This document shows, one piece after another, positions 1-5,515 of a stretch of DNA of 6,263 nucleotides. The DNA comes from Vulcanimicrobiota bacterium. Its GTDB lineage: Bacteria > Vulcanimicrobiota > Vulcanimicrobiia > Vulcanimicrobiales > Vulcanimicrobiaceae. Position numbers and translations under genes: made by a program. The stretch spans positions 1-6,263 of the forward strand of contig JAFARW010000210.1 in assembly GCA_019245275.1 (NCBI GenBank), in the 5' to 3' direction. The notes below the pieces were generated by a model. The model had not been told where the DNA came from. It saw only the letters and a program-made list of their open reading frames with translations, and ran no database searches. Each line of letters begins with the position of its first letter. Position 1 is the first letter of the stretch.

Positions 1-126
1 GCGACTAGAGACCTCGTTGACCGCCGTTGGCACGAGTATGGACTCGACCGGATGAGTGCGTCCGACGATTCCTGGTCCAGCCAAGGTGAGTCCGCGTTGC
101 AGCGCTTGCTGCGCAGTCGCTCGTGA
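1..126 (+). CDS. C-terminal end of an upstream gene (possibly UbiD-family decarboxylase), cut by the window edge
   Basis: The first frame is open from base 1 to a TGA at 124-126 and encodes 41 residues. The start lies outside the window. The piece begins ATRDLVDRRWHEYGLDRM and ends in a polar tail rich in Ser, Gln and Arg. The stop overlaps the GTG start of the prenyltransferase gene (GTGA), the layout expected of translationally coupled operon genes, and this is the main support for the frame being real. The stretch VDRRWHEYGLD resembles, from memory, the C-terminal helix of UbiD-family decarboxylases (a 'V-x-x-x-W-x-x-x-G-L' pattern). UbiD-like and UbiA-like genes commonly sit together in quinone pathways. 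The product assignment is inference from 41 residues and context; the existence of a coding tail is more secure. Confidence 0.55.
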   Translation, partial: ATRDLVDRRWHEYGLDRMSASDDSWSSQGESALQRLLRSRS

Positions 127-977
127 GCGCCGTCAACATCTTCTTCAAAGAGATCCGCATCGAGCACACGCTCTTTGCGCTTCCTTTTGCGTATGTCGGG
201 GCGATCTTGGCCGCACACGGATTGCCGTCGTGGCATGCACTCTTCTGGATCACGACCGCGGTACTCGGTGCACGCACCGCCGCGATGGCTGCAAACCGCT
301 ACTTCGATCGCGAGATCGACCAGATGAACCCACGCACCGCGGGTCGCGCTCTCGCCAGCGGCAAGATGCGCTCGTCCGTCATGATCTGGGCGATCGTTGT
401 CGGCTTCGCCGTCCTAACGCTGAGCGCCGCGATGCTCGCGCCGCTCTGTTTGCGATTGCTTCCGATTGCGGTCGTGGGCGTGCTTCTGTATCCACTTTGC
501 AAGCGGTTTTGGTGGGGTAGTCACTTCGTGCTCGGTGCGGTCGATGCGCTCGCACCGCTCGGCGGATACATCGCAGTTGCAAACACGATCGATGCGACGG
601 CGTTCTTACTCTTCGGCGCGGTTCTGCTTTGGGTCGCCGGCTTCGACATCGTCTACGCGCTGATGGACGTGCCGTTCGATCGCGCACAGGGCCTACGCTC
701 GATTCCCGCTCGCTTTGGAAATGGAGCCGCACGAGCGCTCCCGATGATCTTGCACGGCTTGATGGTCGTCGCGCTGGCGATCGCCGGCTACCTCGCAAAA
801 GCGTCCTGGTGGTATTTCATCGGCGTCGTCGCGGCGGCGCTCGTCTTGGCCTTCGAGCGGCGCGAATTTGGGCGCTCGGAGAACGTCTTCGTCCTAAACG
901 AGCGCATCTTTGTAACGAACATGGCATTTTCGGTTGCGTTCTTAGGGACGACGCTCGCAGGTTTTTCGTTACGATAG
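123..977 (+). CDS. UbiA-family prenyltransferase (4-hydroxybenzoate/MqnP-type)
   Basis: This 284-residue integral membrane enzyme should transfer a polyprenyl chain from its diphosphate to an aromatic quinone precursor at the inner membrane. Both Mg-diphosphate binding motifs are visible: N58-R-Y-F-D62-R-E-I-D66 (NxxxDxxxD) and D175...D182-V-P-F-D186, followed by the GLRSIPARFG segment typical of the 4-hydroxybenzoate polyprenyltransferase branch. Eight or nine hydrophobic segments span the length, which is normal for the family. The GTG start is chosen because the N-terminus (FFKEIRIEHTLFALPFAYVG) matches the usual UbiA opening and no in-frame alternative exists nearby. No Shine-Dalgarno is seen; translation probably depends on coupling to the upstream gene, whose TGA overlaps this GTG. 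The non-UbiA neighbours and general resemblance favour the futalosine menaquinone enzyme MqnP over ubiquinone UbiA, but substrate cannot be settled from sequence alone. Confidence 0.92.
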   Translation: MSAVNIFFKEIRIEHTLFALPFAYVGAILAAHGLPSWHALFWITTAVLGARTAAMAANRYFDREIDQMNPRTAGRALASGKMRSSVMIWAIVVGFAVLTLSAAMLAPLCLRLLPIAVVGVLLYPLCKRFWWGSHFVLGAVDALAPLGGYIAVANTIDATAFLLFGAVLLWVAGFDIVYALMDVPFDRAQGLRSIPARFGNGAARALPMILHGLMVVALAIAGYLAKASWWYFIGVVAAALVLAFERREFGRSENVFVLNERIFVTNMAFSVAFLGTTLAGFSLR

Positions 978-979
978 AG

Positions 980-2140
980 ATGTCCAACGGCCGGCCTTCT
1001 AGACGCCGTTTCTTACTGGGCAGCGCGGCGGCGGTTTCTGCCGTTGCCACGCGCCCGGCGTTTGGCGCTCCTTTTTCACAGCAGCTGACGATCGCCGTCG
1101 TCGTACCGCTGACGGGGCCGCAGAGCGCCGCCGGCCTGCAGATCGTCAACGGCGTTCGGCAAGCAGTCGATGAGGTCAACCGCATGACGGGTGCACTTGA
1201 CCGCGGCTTTGCGATGCGTTCGTTCGACGATCAAAACTCGAACGTCGGCGCGGTGATGGGCGCTCAATTTGCAGCATCCGATCCGACGGCGATCGCAACC
1301 GTCGGCCATTTGAGCGGTGCAGTCACGATGACGGCGCTGCCGCAATACGCGAATGCGCGTATGCCCTTGATCGTGCCGGCGTCGAGCGCGGATCTGATCA
1401 CGGGTCGTGGCTACCGCAACGTCTTTCGCTTGCCCACGAAAGACTCGGTGGAAGGGCAGCTCTTCGCACGCTATGTCCTCCCGAAGGTGCGCCCCACGCG
1501 CGCCGTTGCTTTGACAACCGATGCCGACTACGGACCCGATGTCGCGCGCGGATTCGTCGGCGAGGCGTCACTCGAAAAGGTGTCGACGACGACGATCGCC
1601 GTCAAGGCCGATAATCCGAATCTTGGCGACGCTGCCAAGCGCGTTCAGTCCTTCGCGCCGGACTACATCTTCCTCGCCGGAAATGTCCAAACATTGGGCC
1701 CGATCGTTCCGCTGCTGCGGACGTTCGGTTTCAAAGGCGGATTCGGTGCACCTCAGGGATTCTATACACGCGCTACGCTACAATATTCGAGCGAGATGAG
1801 TGGAGCATTCATTTCGACCTCGATGCCGCCACTCGACCGCGTAACCTCCGCGTTTCAATATGTCGGAGATCTGGGCGCTCGTTATGGCGAGATCACACCG
1901 TTAATCGCCTTCGGCTTTGCGGCCGCGCAGGTTCCAATCGCCGCAGCGCGGCGGACGGGAAGCTCCGATCGTCTCTCAATGATCCGCGCATTGACGACGG
2001 GCGGCTCGTTCGACACGATCGTCGGCTCGTTCAGTTTTTCATTTAGCGGTGATCCGATCGACCCGAATCTTTATTTCTACACGCTGGCGAACGGCGATTT
2101 CAAATACGGCGGCGCGTCACATCCGAGTTCGATACTCTAA
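980..2140 (+). CDS. Tat-exported LivJ-type ABC transporter solute-binding protein
   Basis: This is a periplasmic type I binding protein of 386 residues, in the branched-chain amino acid/amide family. Residues 7-12 (SRRRFL) form a twin-arginine motif followed by a hydrophobic segment (LLGSAAAVSAVA) and a likely cleavage after AFG at 27-29. The mature part starts with LTIAVVVPLTGPQSAAG, the usual first strand and ligand loop. It continues with VGHLSGAVTMTALPQYA (108-124), PASSADLITGRGYRNVFRL (133-151) and the DADYGPD hinge region (181-187). The ligand is unknown. ATG 980 is preferred over the longer open frame reaching back to 629, because the extra residues overlap the prenyltransferase and the Tat signal begins here. 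It starts 2 bp after the previous stop, so it is co-transcribed, without a good Shine-Dalgarno. No LivHMGF permease or ATPase genes follow, so it is an orphan binding protein. Its stop overlaps the convergent DUF4386 gene by 4 bp. Confidence 0.9.
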   Translation: MSNGRPSRRRFLLGSAAAVSAVATRPAFGAPFSQQLTIAVVVPLTGPQSAAGLQIVNGVRQAVDEVNRMTGALDRGFAMRSFDDQNSNVGAVMGAQFAASDPTAIATVGHLSGAVTMTALPQYANARMPLIVPASSADLITGRGYRNVFRLPTKDSVEGQLFARYVLPKVRPTRAVALTTDADYGPDVARGFVGEASLEKVSTTTIAVKADNPNLGDAAKRVQSFAPDYIFLAGNVQTLGPIVPLLRTFGFKGGFGAPQGFYTRATLQYSSEMSGAFISTSMPPLDRVTSAFQYVGDLGARYGEITPLIAFGFAAAQVPIAAARRTGSSDRLSMIRALTTGGSFDTIVGSFSFSFSGDPIDPNLYFYTLANGDFKYGGASHPSSIL

Positions 2141-2832
2141 GCGGCGGGCGCGGCGCTGAGTTGCGCGTTCCAGCGCTCCGGATTGACGCCGAAGATCAAC
2201 AGCCACAACGTAAACGATCCTTCGCCCACCAAACCGGTCAGCATCACATAGGAGCCGCTCTGCAGCGGCGGCCACAAGAATGTGAGCCACCCCAACCCTG
2301 CAATTGCCATTAGCACACCGATCGTTTTCGGCATGAACGTTGAACGAAAAACCAGATAGCCGATGAGCGAACAATAGAAGCCGAAGAACACGAGACTGAT
2401 TCCGACCCCGCGGCCGGCGAATTTCAGCAGCAGGAATGCGAGCGCTTGGAGCTGCGCCGGATTAAAGACGCTCAAATAGTGAGCGCCGCCCAACAAGAGC
2501 GACGGGGCAAAGTAGAAGACGTACGCAACGACGCCGATCGCGCAGCCCGCTAAGCTGAAGAACGCCGCGACCAGTGCGGCCGTCCTGTTTACAGGCGCAA
2601 ACAATCGATAGGCCATCGCCGTCACGACAACATAAGATGCGCTTCCGAGCAGATTTCCGACGAAGCCCAGCCAAAACACGGAAGGATGCGCGAGGATGTT
2701 GGCCGCCGTCGCTGAGGGATTGTTGGTGACGATAAGGTTATCCGCAAACAGGAACGGTACCGCCGTTACGAAGGTCAGCAAGTAGAAGAAGCCGGCAATC
2801 CTCGCGTACGATCTTGGCGATGCCAAACGCAT
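2137..2832 (-). CDS. DUF4386 family membrane protein
   Basis: A 231-residue protein with about six hydrophobic segments (roughly residues 11-30, 52-78, 84-112, 130-162, 171-189 and 194-215). The overall pattern matches DUF4386 as I know it: an opening with R-I-A-G-F-F-Y-L-L-T-F near residues 11-21, then F-x-P-K-T-I-G-V-L-M-A-I-A-G-L-G near 166-181, and a C-terminal GEGSFTLWLLIFGVNPERW at 203-221. The biochemical function of this family is unknown. The ATG overlaps the stop of the preceding small ORF by one base (TAATG) and there is no clear Shine-Dalgarno, so translation is probably coupled. It is the last gene of the GntR/ABC operon, which suggests a shared role at the membrane (inference). 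The stop overlaps the end of the opposite-strand binding-protein gene by 4 bp (CTAA), leaving no terminator between them. Confidence 0.88.
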   Translation of the reverse strand: MRLASPRSYARIAGFFYLLTFVTAVPFLFADNLIVTNNPSATAANILAHPSVFWLGFVGNLLGSASYVVVTAMAYRLFAPVNRTAALVAAFFSLAGCAIGVVAYVFYFAPSLLLGGAHYLSVFNPAQLQALAFLLLKFAGRGVGISLVFFGFYCSLIGYLVFRSTFMPKTIGVLMAIAGLGWLTFLWPPLQSGSYVMLTGLVGEGSFTLWLLIFGVNPERWNAQLSAAPAA

Positions 2833-2984
2833 TACCGCGCCGCCGTCCGCTCGCGCGGCGTCGTCACGTGATGCGGACGCAGCTTATCCGGCCGGCGCTC
2901 GTCATTCGCCTCCTCGAGCGCCAACACGAACCGCAGCCGCCACGCGCCGAGCGTGATTGAGAATTTCGTTCCGATGAACTCCAT
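2832..2984 (-). CDS. Small ORF (50 aa) between ABC-2 permease and DUF4386 gene, no family recognised
   Basis: An ATG at 2984 opens a 50-codon frame ending in TAA at 2834-2832. Residues 1-20 are MEFIGTKFSITLGAWRLRFV. The N-terminal half alternates hydrophobic and polar residues around a GAW turn, as in a beta-hairpin; the C-terminal half is highly charged (EEANDERRPDK... then PRERTAAR). No signal peptide or full membrane span is seen. Support for expression is strong for its size: GGAGG lies 8 nt before the ATG, the start is 3 nt after the permease TAG, and its TAA overlaps the ATG of the DUF4386 gene by one base. The frame therefore fills exactly the gap in an otherwise gapless operon. The function is unknown; it could be a small accessory subunit of the transporter or simply a coupling cistron. 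I do not know a named family for it. Confidence 0.72.
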   Translation of the reverse strand: MEFIGTKFSITLGAWRLRFVLALEEANDERRPDKLRPHHVTTPRERTAAR

Positions 2985-2987
2985 GAT

Positions 2988-3974
2988 CTACGCCTCCAAA
3001 CGCCGCCATTGGGCGAGCGACGCAACGAAACCCACGACAGCGACGACCGCCATGGCCCCGATCGAATATCCGATGCCCGGCGGAAGCAGCGTGTGGCTGC
3101 TGGACGACGAGAGCGAGTAGAAGTAGGCGAGCGGGTTGATCGTGTCGATGAAGCGCACGATCGCGCCGATGTTGAGCCACTTTACGTCCGTCAAGCTCGG
3201 GAGGATGAGCACAACCGGCCACAGGATCGCCAGCGCGACTGCGCTCGCGCGCCGCAGAGATGCCGTAATCGCCATCACCAGCGCGTAGAAACTCACGATG
3301 TAAGCGAAGGCAAAGAACAGCGTAAGCAGCGTGCCGGCATCCGCGACAATCAACTTCGCCAGGCCATACATCGCCAAGATCACAACGATCAGCGCGACTG
3401 TAATCCCTAGCAGCGCGACCATGGCAAGAATGTCGACACCGATGAGGCTTGCCGCGTATCCTTGACGGCTCGTCGGTTTGGTCCATGCTAATTCCAGATG
3501 TCCGTCGTTTTCCTGCGATAGACCTAACCCTAAGATCGACGAGAAGATCGCAACAAAAATCGCCGCGATCCCAAGCGCGTAATCCAACGGAATCCGGTGG
3601 TACCGGAGTACCGTCGTCATTAGATGTCCATGTCGACTCTGCTTGATCGAAACGTTGGCAATCTTCGCTTCGGCCGGCCGCGTTTTGCCGCTTACGGGTT
3701 CGGTTACGGCGACCGATTGAACGTCGCTCGTCGGATCCGTGCGAATGACAACGTGTTCCCCGTTCGAACCATCGAAGCTCGTCATCCGGCTTCCATCGGG
3801 CGCTACGCTATGCACGACGTGACGCGCATTCGGCGGCACGACGTACTGATTGGCTACGTCCATACGGCCATGGCCGCTGAACCGGCCGACGATCGCGAGG
3901 ACGAATAGAATCCCCAAGATGATCAGGAAGATTCGCATGACGCGCCATGCGCGCAACATCTCAACGTAGTACAT
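2988..3974 (-). CDS. ABC-2 type transporter permease with extracytoplasmic domain
   Basis: This 328-residue protein should be the membrane subunit working with the ATPase encoded just upstream. An N-terminal membrane helix (about 14-32) is followed by a soluble domain of about 100 residues (33-128), probably outside the cytoplasmic membrane. Then come five helices near 133-151, 176-204, 213-238, 246-262 and 303-320. The segment SQENDGHLELAWTKPTSRQGY (from S153) after the second helix resembles the conserved loop of bacterial ABC-2 permeases that carry out export or act on cell-envelope targets. A Ser-rich loop (SLSSSSSH, 287-294) precedes the last helix. The ATG at 3974 is chosen over ATG 3959 because AAGGAG at 3990-3985 sits 10 nt upstream. 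The gene overlaps the ATPase end by 14 nt, so the two are made together. The substrate is unknown: antimicrobial, lipid or drug export are all possible. Confidence 0.85.
   Translation of the reverse strand: MYYVEMLRAWRVMRIFLIILGILFVLAIVGRFSGHGRMDVANQYVVPPNARHVVHSVAPDGSRMTSFDGSNGEHVVIRTDPTSDVQSVAVTEPVSGKTRPAEAKIANVSIKQSRHGHLMTTVLRYHRIPLDYALGIAAIFVAIFSSILGLGLSQENDGHLELAWTKPTSRQGYAASLIGVDILAMVALLGITVALIVVILAMYGLAKLIVADAGTLLTLFFAFAYIVSFYALVMAITASLRRASAVALAILWPVVLILPSLTDVKWLNIGAIVRFIDTINPLAYFYSLSSSSSHTLLPPGIGYSIGAMAVVAVVGFVASLAQWRRLEA
2993..2997 (-). promoter_or_regulatory. Shine-Dalgarno of the 50-aa small ORF
   Basis: GGAGG on the minus strand, inside the last codons of the permease gene, with 8 nt between it and the ATG at 2984. 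The spacing is ideal and this is the best argument that the small ORF is translated. Confidence 0.7.
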
Positions 3975-4866
3975 CTAAACTCTGCTCCTTCGGCCGCGCC
4001 TCGACGGCGCCCAAAAAGATGTCTTCCAGGTTCAAATCGAGTGTGCGCACGTCACGTGCGCCAAGCTCGGTCATCCGTCGCGCGATGCCGTCGCTATCGC
4101 TGCGGACGGAGACGCGCAAGATGCGACCGGTCCGTTCGATGCGCTGCACGTCGGGGTCCGACGAGATGCCGTCGATTGAAAATTGATCTGATTCGAAGAT
4201 GCCTTCCACGATTTTCCAGCCGCTCTTCAAATCGTCGACAGCACCGCTAAGCAGCAGCTTGCCTTCCTTTAAGATCGCGATCGTCTCGGCGGCTCGTTCG
4301 ACCTGACCGATCTGATGCGAGGAGAAGATGATCGTCTTGCCTTGTGCGGAGGCATCGATCATCAGCTTGAGGACGGCACGCTGATTGACGGGATCGAGTC
4401 CCGTCGTCGGCTCGTCGAGGATCAAGATGTCGGGATTAGCGGCGAACGCCATCACAACAGCGGCGGCCGTGCGCATTCCTTTCGAGAGAGAACGCACGCG
4501 CTTGCGCGGTTCCAGCGAAAAGAGCGCGAGCAGCTCGCGGGCGCGGTTCGCATCGTAACGAGAAAAAGCTCGGCGCTGCATCTCGAGATGCTCGGCCAGC
4601 GTCATCCAATCGTAAAGAACGCTGCGCTCTGGAATGTAGCCGATCCGTTCAAACATGTGCGGCTCCAGCGGCGCGCCGTCAAAGAGAACGGTGCCCGTGT
4701 CGGCACGCGCGAGCCCCAACATGCATTTGAATGCGGTCGTCTTGCCGGCGCCATTCGGCCCGAGCAGCCCGAACACGCTGCCCTGCTCGATGTTGGCGCT
4801 AAAGTGAGTAAGCGCGGCGAGAGAGCCGTACGACTTCGAAAGATTCTGAATAGAGATCGTGCTCAT
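3961..4866 (-). CDS. ABC transporter ATP-binding protein (ABC-2/YtrB-like)
   Basis: A 301-residue cytoplasmic ATPase powering the adjacent ABC-2 permease. Visible elements in order are the aromatic A-loop (K-S-Y13-G), Walker A GPNGAGKTT (36-44), signature LSKGM (127-131, a variant of LSGGQ), Walker B LILDEP (148-153), the D-loop GLD (156-158) and the switch histidine in SSH184. The usual Q-loop glutamine position reads GYIPE80, as in many exporters of this class. The C-terminal part (about 215-285) is the accessory domain ending in LDLNLEDIFL, a pattern common to NatA/CcmA-type ATPases. The ATG at 4866 overlaps the GntR gene stop as ATGA, and AAGGAAG lies a little upstream. The GntR-ATPase-permease order is that of ytr-type operons, but the substrate is not predictable. 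Confidence 0.95.
   Translation of the reverse strand: MSTISIQNLSKSYGSLAALTHFSANIEQGSVFGLLGPNGAGKTTAFKCMLGLARADTGTVLFDGAPLEPHMFERIGYIPERSVLYDWMTLAEHLEMQRRAFSRYDANRARELLALFSLEPRKRVRSLSKGMRTAAAVVMAFAANPDILILDEPTTGLDPVNQRAVLKLMIDASAQGKTIIFSSHQIGQVERAAETIAILKEGKLLLSGAVDDLKSGWKIVEGIFESDQFSIDGISSDPDVQRIERTGRILRVSVRSDSDGIARRMTELGARDVRTLDLNLEDIFLGAVEARPKEQSLDVLR
3985..3990 (-). promoter_or_regulatory. Shine-Dalgarno deciding the permease start
   Basis: AAGGAG on the minus strand lies within the 3' end of the ATPase gene, 10 nt before ATG 3974. The alternative ATG at 3959 has no comparable site, so the 14-nt gene overlap is likely genuine. Confidence 0.6.
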
Positions 4867-5270
4867 GAACTTGCTTCTTCCTTAGGAAACCAGCGATCGA
4901 GCGTCTGCGCGATCAGCGCACTGGCTGCAGAGCGGGAAAGACCGAGCGATTTCGCTTCCCGGATTGCTTCACTGAACGCGTCGCGGGCCACGTCGTCGCG
5001 AGTTTTTGTCGCAACGCCTTGGGCGCCGTCGGATCTCACAAAGGAGCCGCGTCCCGGTGAGGTTTCGATCACCGCATCGCGCTCGAGCTCCCGGTAGGCG
5101 CGCGCAACGGTGTTCGGGTTGATCGTTAGGTCCAGCGCAAGCTGCTTGACTGTCGGCAGCTGTTCGCCGGGCGCCAGAGCCCCGACGGCGACCGAGCGTT
5201 TGACTTGCTCGATCAGCTGGAGGTAGATCGGAACGCCGCTGCGCGGGTCAACCGTGAAAACTGACGGCAT
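4863..5270 (-). CDS. GntR-family transcriptional regulator, YtrA subfamily
   Basis: A 135-residue DNA-binding protein. The winged helix-turn-helix occupies about residues 13-80: VPIYLQLIEQVKRSVAVG, then PGEQLPTVKQLALDLTINPN with the recognition helix TVARAYRELERD, then the wing SPGRGSFV. A short C-terminal tail of about 50 residues, predicted to be helical, replaces the large ligand domain of other GntR proteins, which is diagnostic of the YtrA group. ATG 5270 is preferred to a TTG at 5351 that would add 27 low-similarity residues, because family members begin just like MPSVFTVDPRSGVPIYLQL. There is only a weak GAAG before it; the leader ORF stop lies 7 nt upstream, so coupling is likely. It is expected to repress its own operon by binding the inverted repeat at 5417-5450 (inference). 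Its stop overlaps the ATPase start by 4 nt. Confidence 0.92.
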   Translation of the reverse strand: MPSVFTVDPRSGVPIYLQLIEQVKRSVAVGALAPGEQLPTVKQLALDLTINPNTVARAYRELERDAVIETSPGRGSFVRSDGAQGVATKTRDDVARDAFSEAIREAKSLGLSRSAASALIAQTLDRWFPKEEASS

Positions 5271-5277
5271 CGGCTTC

Positions 5278-5388
5278 TTAAGCCTGCGGTCCCCACCCGC
5301 TGAATAGGCGTACGCCGATGTCGGCGGGACGGACGGGGCAGCGCAGCTCAACTGCCGAGTTCTGCTCTGGACGGTAGCTCTGGGTCAT
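5278..5388 (-). CDS. Leader ORF (36 aa) before the GntR gene
   Basis: ATG 5388 opens a 36-codon frame that begins MTQSYRPEQNSAVELR and ends FSGWGPQA, with TAA at 5280-5278. AGGAGG lies only 6 nt before the ATG, the strongest ribosome binding site in the window, and it is the first ATG after the predicted transcription start (about 46 nt leader). The stop is 7 nt before the GntR ATG, which itself has a poor ribosome site, so ribosomes finishing here could reinitiate on the regulator. The frame differs from that of the GntR gene, so it is not an N-terminal extension. The peptide is not enriched in one amino acid as classical attenuator peptides are. I recognise no family. It may be a small protein or a purely regulatory leader. 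Confidence 0.6.
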   Translation of the reverse strand: MTQSYRPEQNSAVELRCPVRPADIGVRLFSGWGPQA

Positions 5389-5394
5389 TGTGGG

Positions 5395-5400
5395 CCTCCT
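5395..5400 (-). promoter_or_regulatory. Consensus Shine-Dalgarno for the leader ORF
   Basis: AGGAGG (within GAAGGAGG) on the minus strand, 6 nt before ATG 5388. It is too far from the GntR start (5270) to serve it directly, which is why the leader ORF is called. Confidence 0.7.
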
Positions 5401-5416
5401 TCTGTCTAGTACCAAC

Positions 5417-5450
5417 GTGCTGTTGTACTAGTACACTAGTATAATAGCAC
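5417..5450. promoter_or_regulatory. 34-bp inverted repeat, probable GntR (YtrA-type) operator
   Basis: The left arm GTGCTGTTGTACTAG (5417-5431) and the reverse complement of the right arm, GTGCTATTATACTAG (5436-5450), match at 13 of 15 positions around a 4-bp centre. Inside it lies the perfect palindrome GTACTAGTAC (5425-5434). A further half-site copy CTAGTAC at 5406-5412 is spaced exactly 22 bp from the copy at 5428-5434. Position over the -10 box and start site of the promoter directly in front of a gntR gene makes autorepression the simplest reading. Binding by the encoded protein is inference. Confidence 0.75.
5440..5445 (+). promoter_or_regulatory. Possible -10 box for the divergent M48-like gene
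   Basis: TATAAT is a perfect -10 match on the plus strand and would give a start near 5452 and a leader of about 64 nt to GTG 5516. No good -35 box stands 16-18 bp upstream (GTGCTG, TGCTGT), so the promoter would be weak or need an activator, and the match may only mirror the minus-strand -10 in the palindrome. Confidence 0.3.
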
Positions 5451-5468
5451 GATTTCAAACTCTGTCAA
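5441..5468 (-). promoter_or_regulatory. Sigma-70-type promoter of the GntR/ABC/DUF4386 operon
   Basis: A perfect -35 box TTGACA at 5468-5463 is followed after 16 bp by TATTAT at 5446-5441 (five of six to consensus). Transcription should start near 5434. An A/T run (seven T on the minus strand, 5485-5479) lies 11-17 bp above the -35 box, where an UP element would sit. The -10 box and start point are inside the 34-bp inverted repeat, so a protein bound there would block RNA polymerase. Confidence 0.75.
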
Positions 5469-5504
5469 CACCCGAAAGAAAAAAACCGGCCAGGTTCAAA
5501 CTCT
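5454..5504. repeat. Pair of 10-bp direct repeats TTCAAACTCT
   Basis: TTCAAACTCT occurs at 5454-5463 and again at 5495-5504, 41 bp apart (about four helical turns). The first copy lies in the spacer of the minus-strand promoter, adjoining its -35 box; the second lies just upstream of the M48-like gene start. This could be a second regulator site or chance. Confidence 0.4.
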
Positions 5505-5515
5505 CTTAGAAAGCC

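Noticed and set aside
629..979. N-terminal extension of 117 residues on the binding protein
   Set aside because: It overlaps the prenyltransferase in another frame and would put the Tat signal in mid-protein; ATG 980 gives a normal signal peptide.
2902..3486. Minus-strand 194-codon frame overlapping the permease gene
   Set aside because: It is a same-strand shifted frame of the permease, without motif or ribosome site, and conflicts with the better supported permease and small ORF.
4315..5097. Long open frame (260 codons) on the plus strand opposite the ATPase and GntR genes
   Set aside because: It lies fully antisense to two genes with clear motifs, is rich in Arg/Glu/His as shadow frames are at this GC content, and has no recognisable domain.
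5313..5326. Small palindrome CGCCGA-TG-TCGGCG within the leader ORF
   Set aside because: A 6-bp arm with a 2-nt centre is common in such GC-rich coding sequence, makes a sterically poor hairpin, and does not resemble the CTAGTAC-type operator.
5271..5351. Longer GntR start at TTG 5351
   Set aside because: The added 27 residues do not resemble the family N-terminus and no Shine-Dalgarno precedes the TTG; ATG 5270 gives the standard YtrA-type length.
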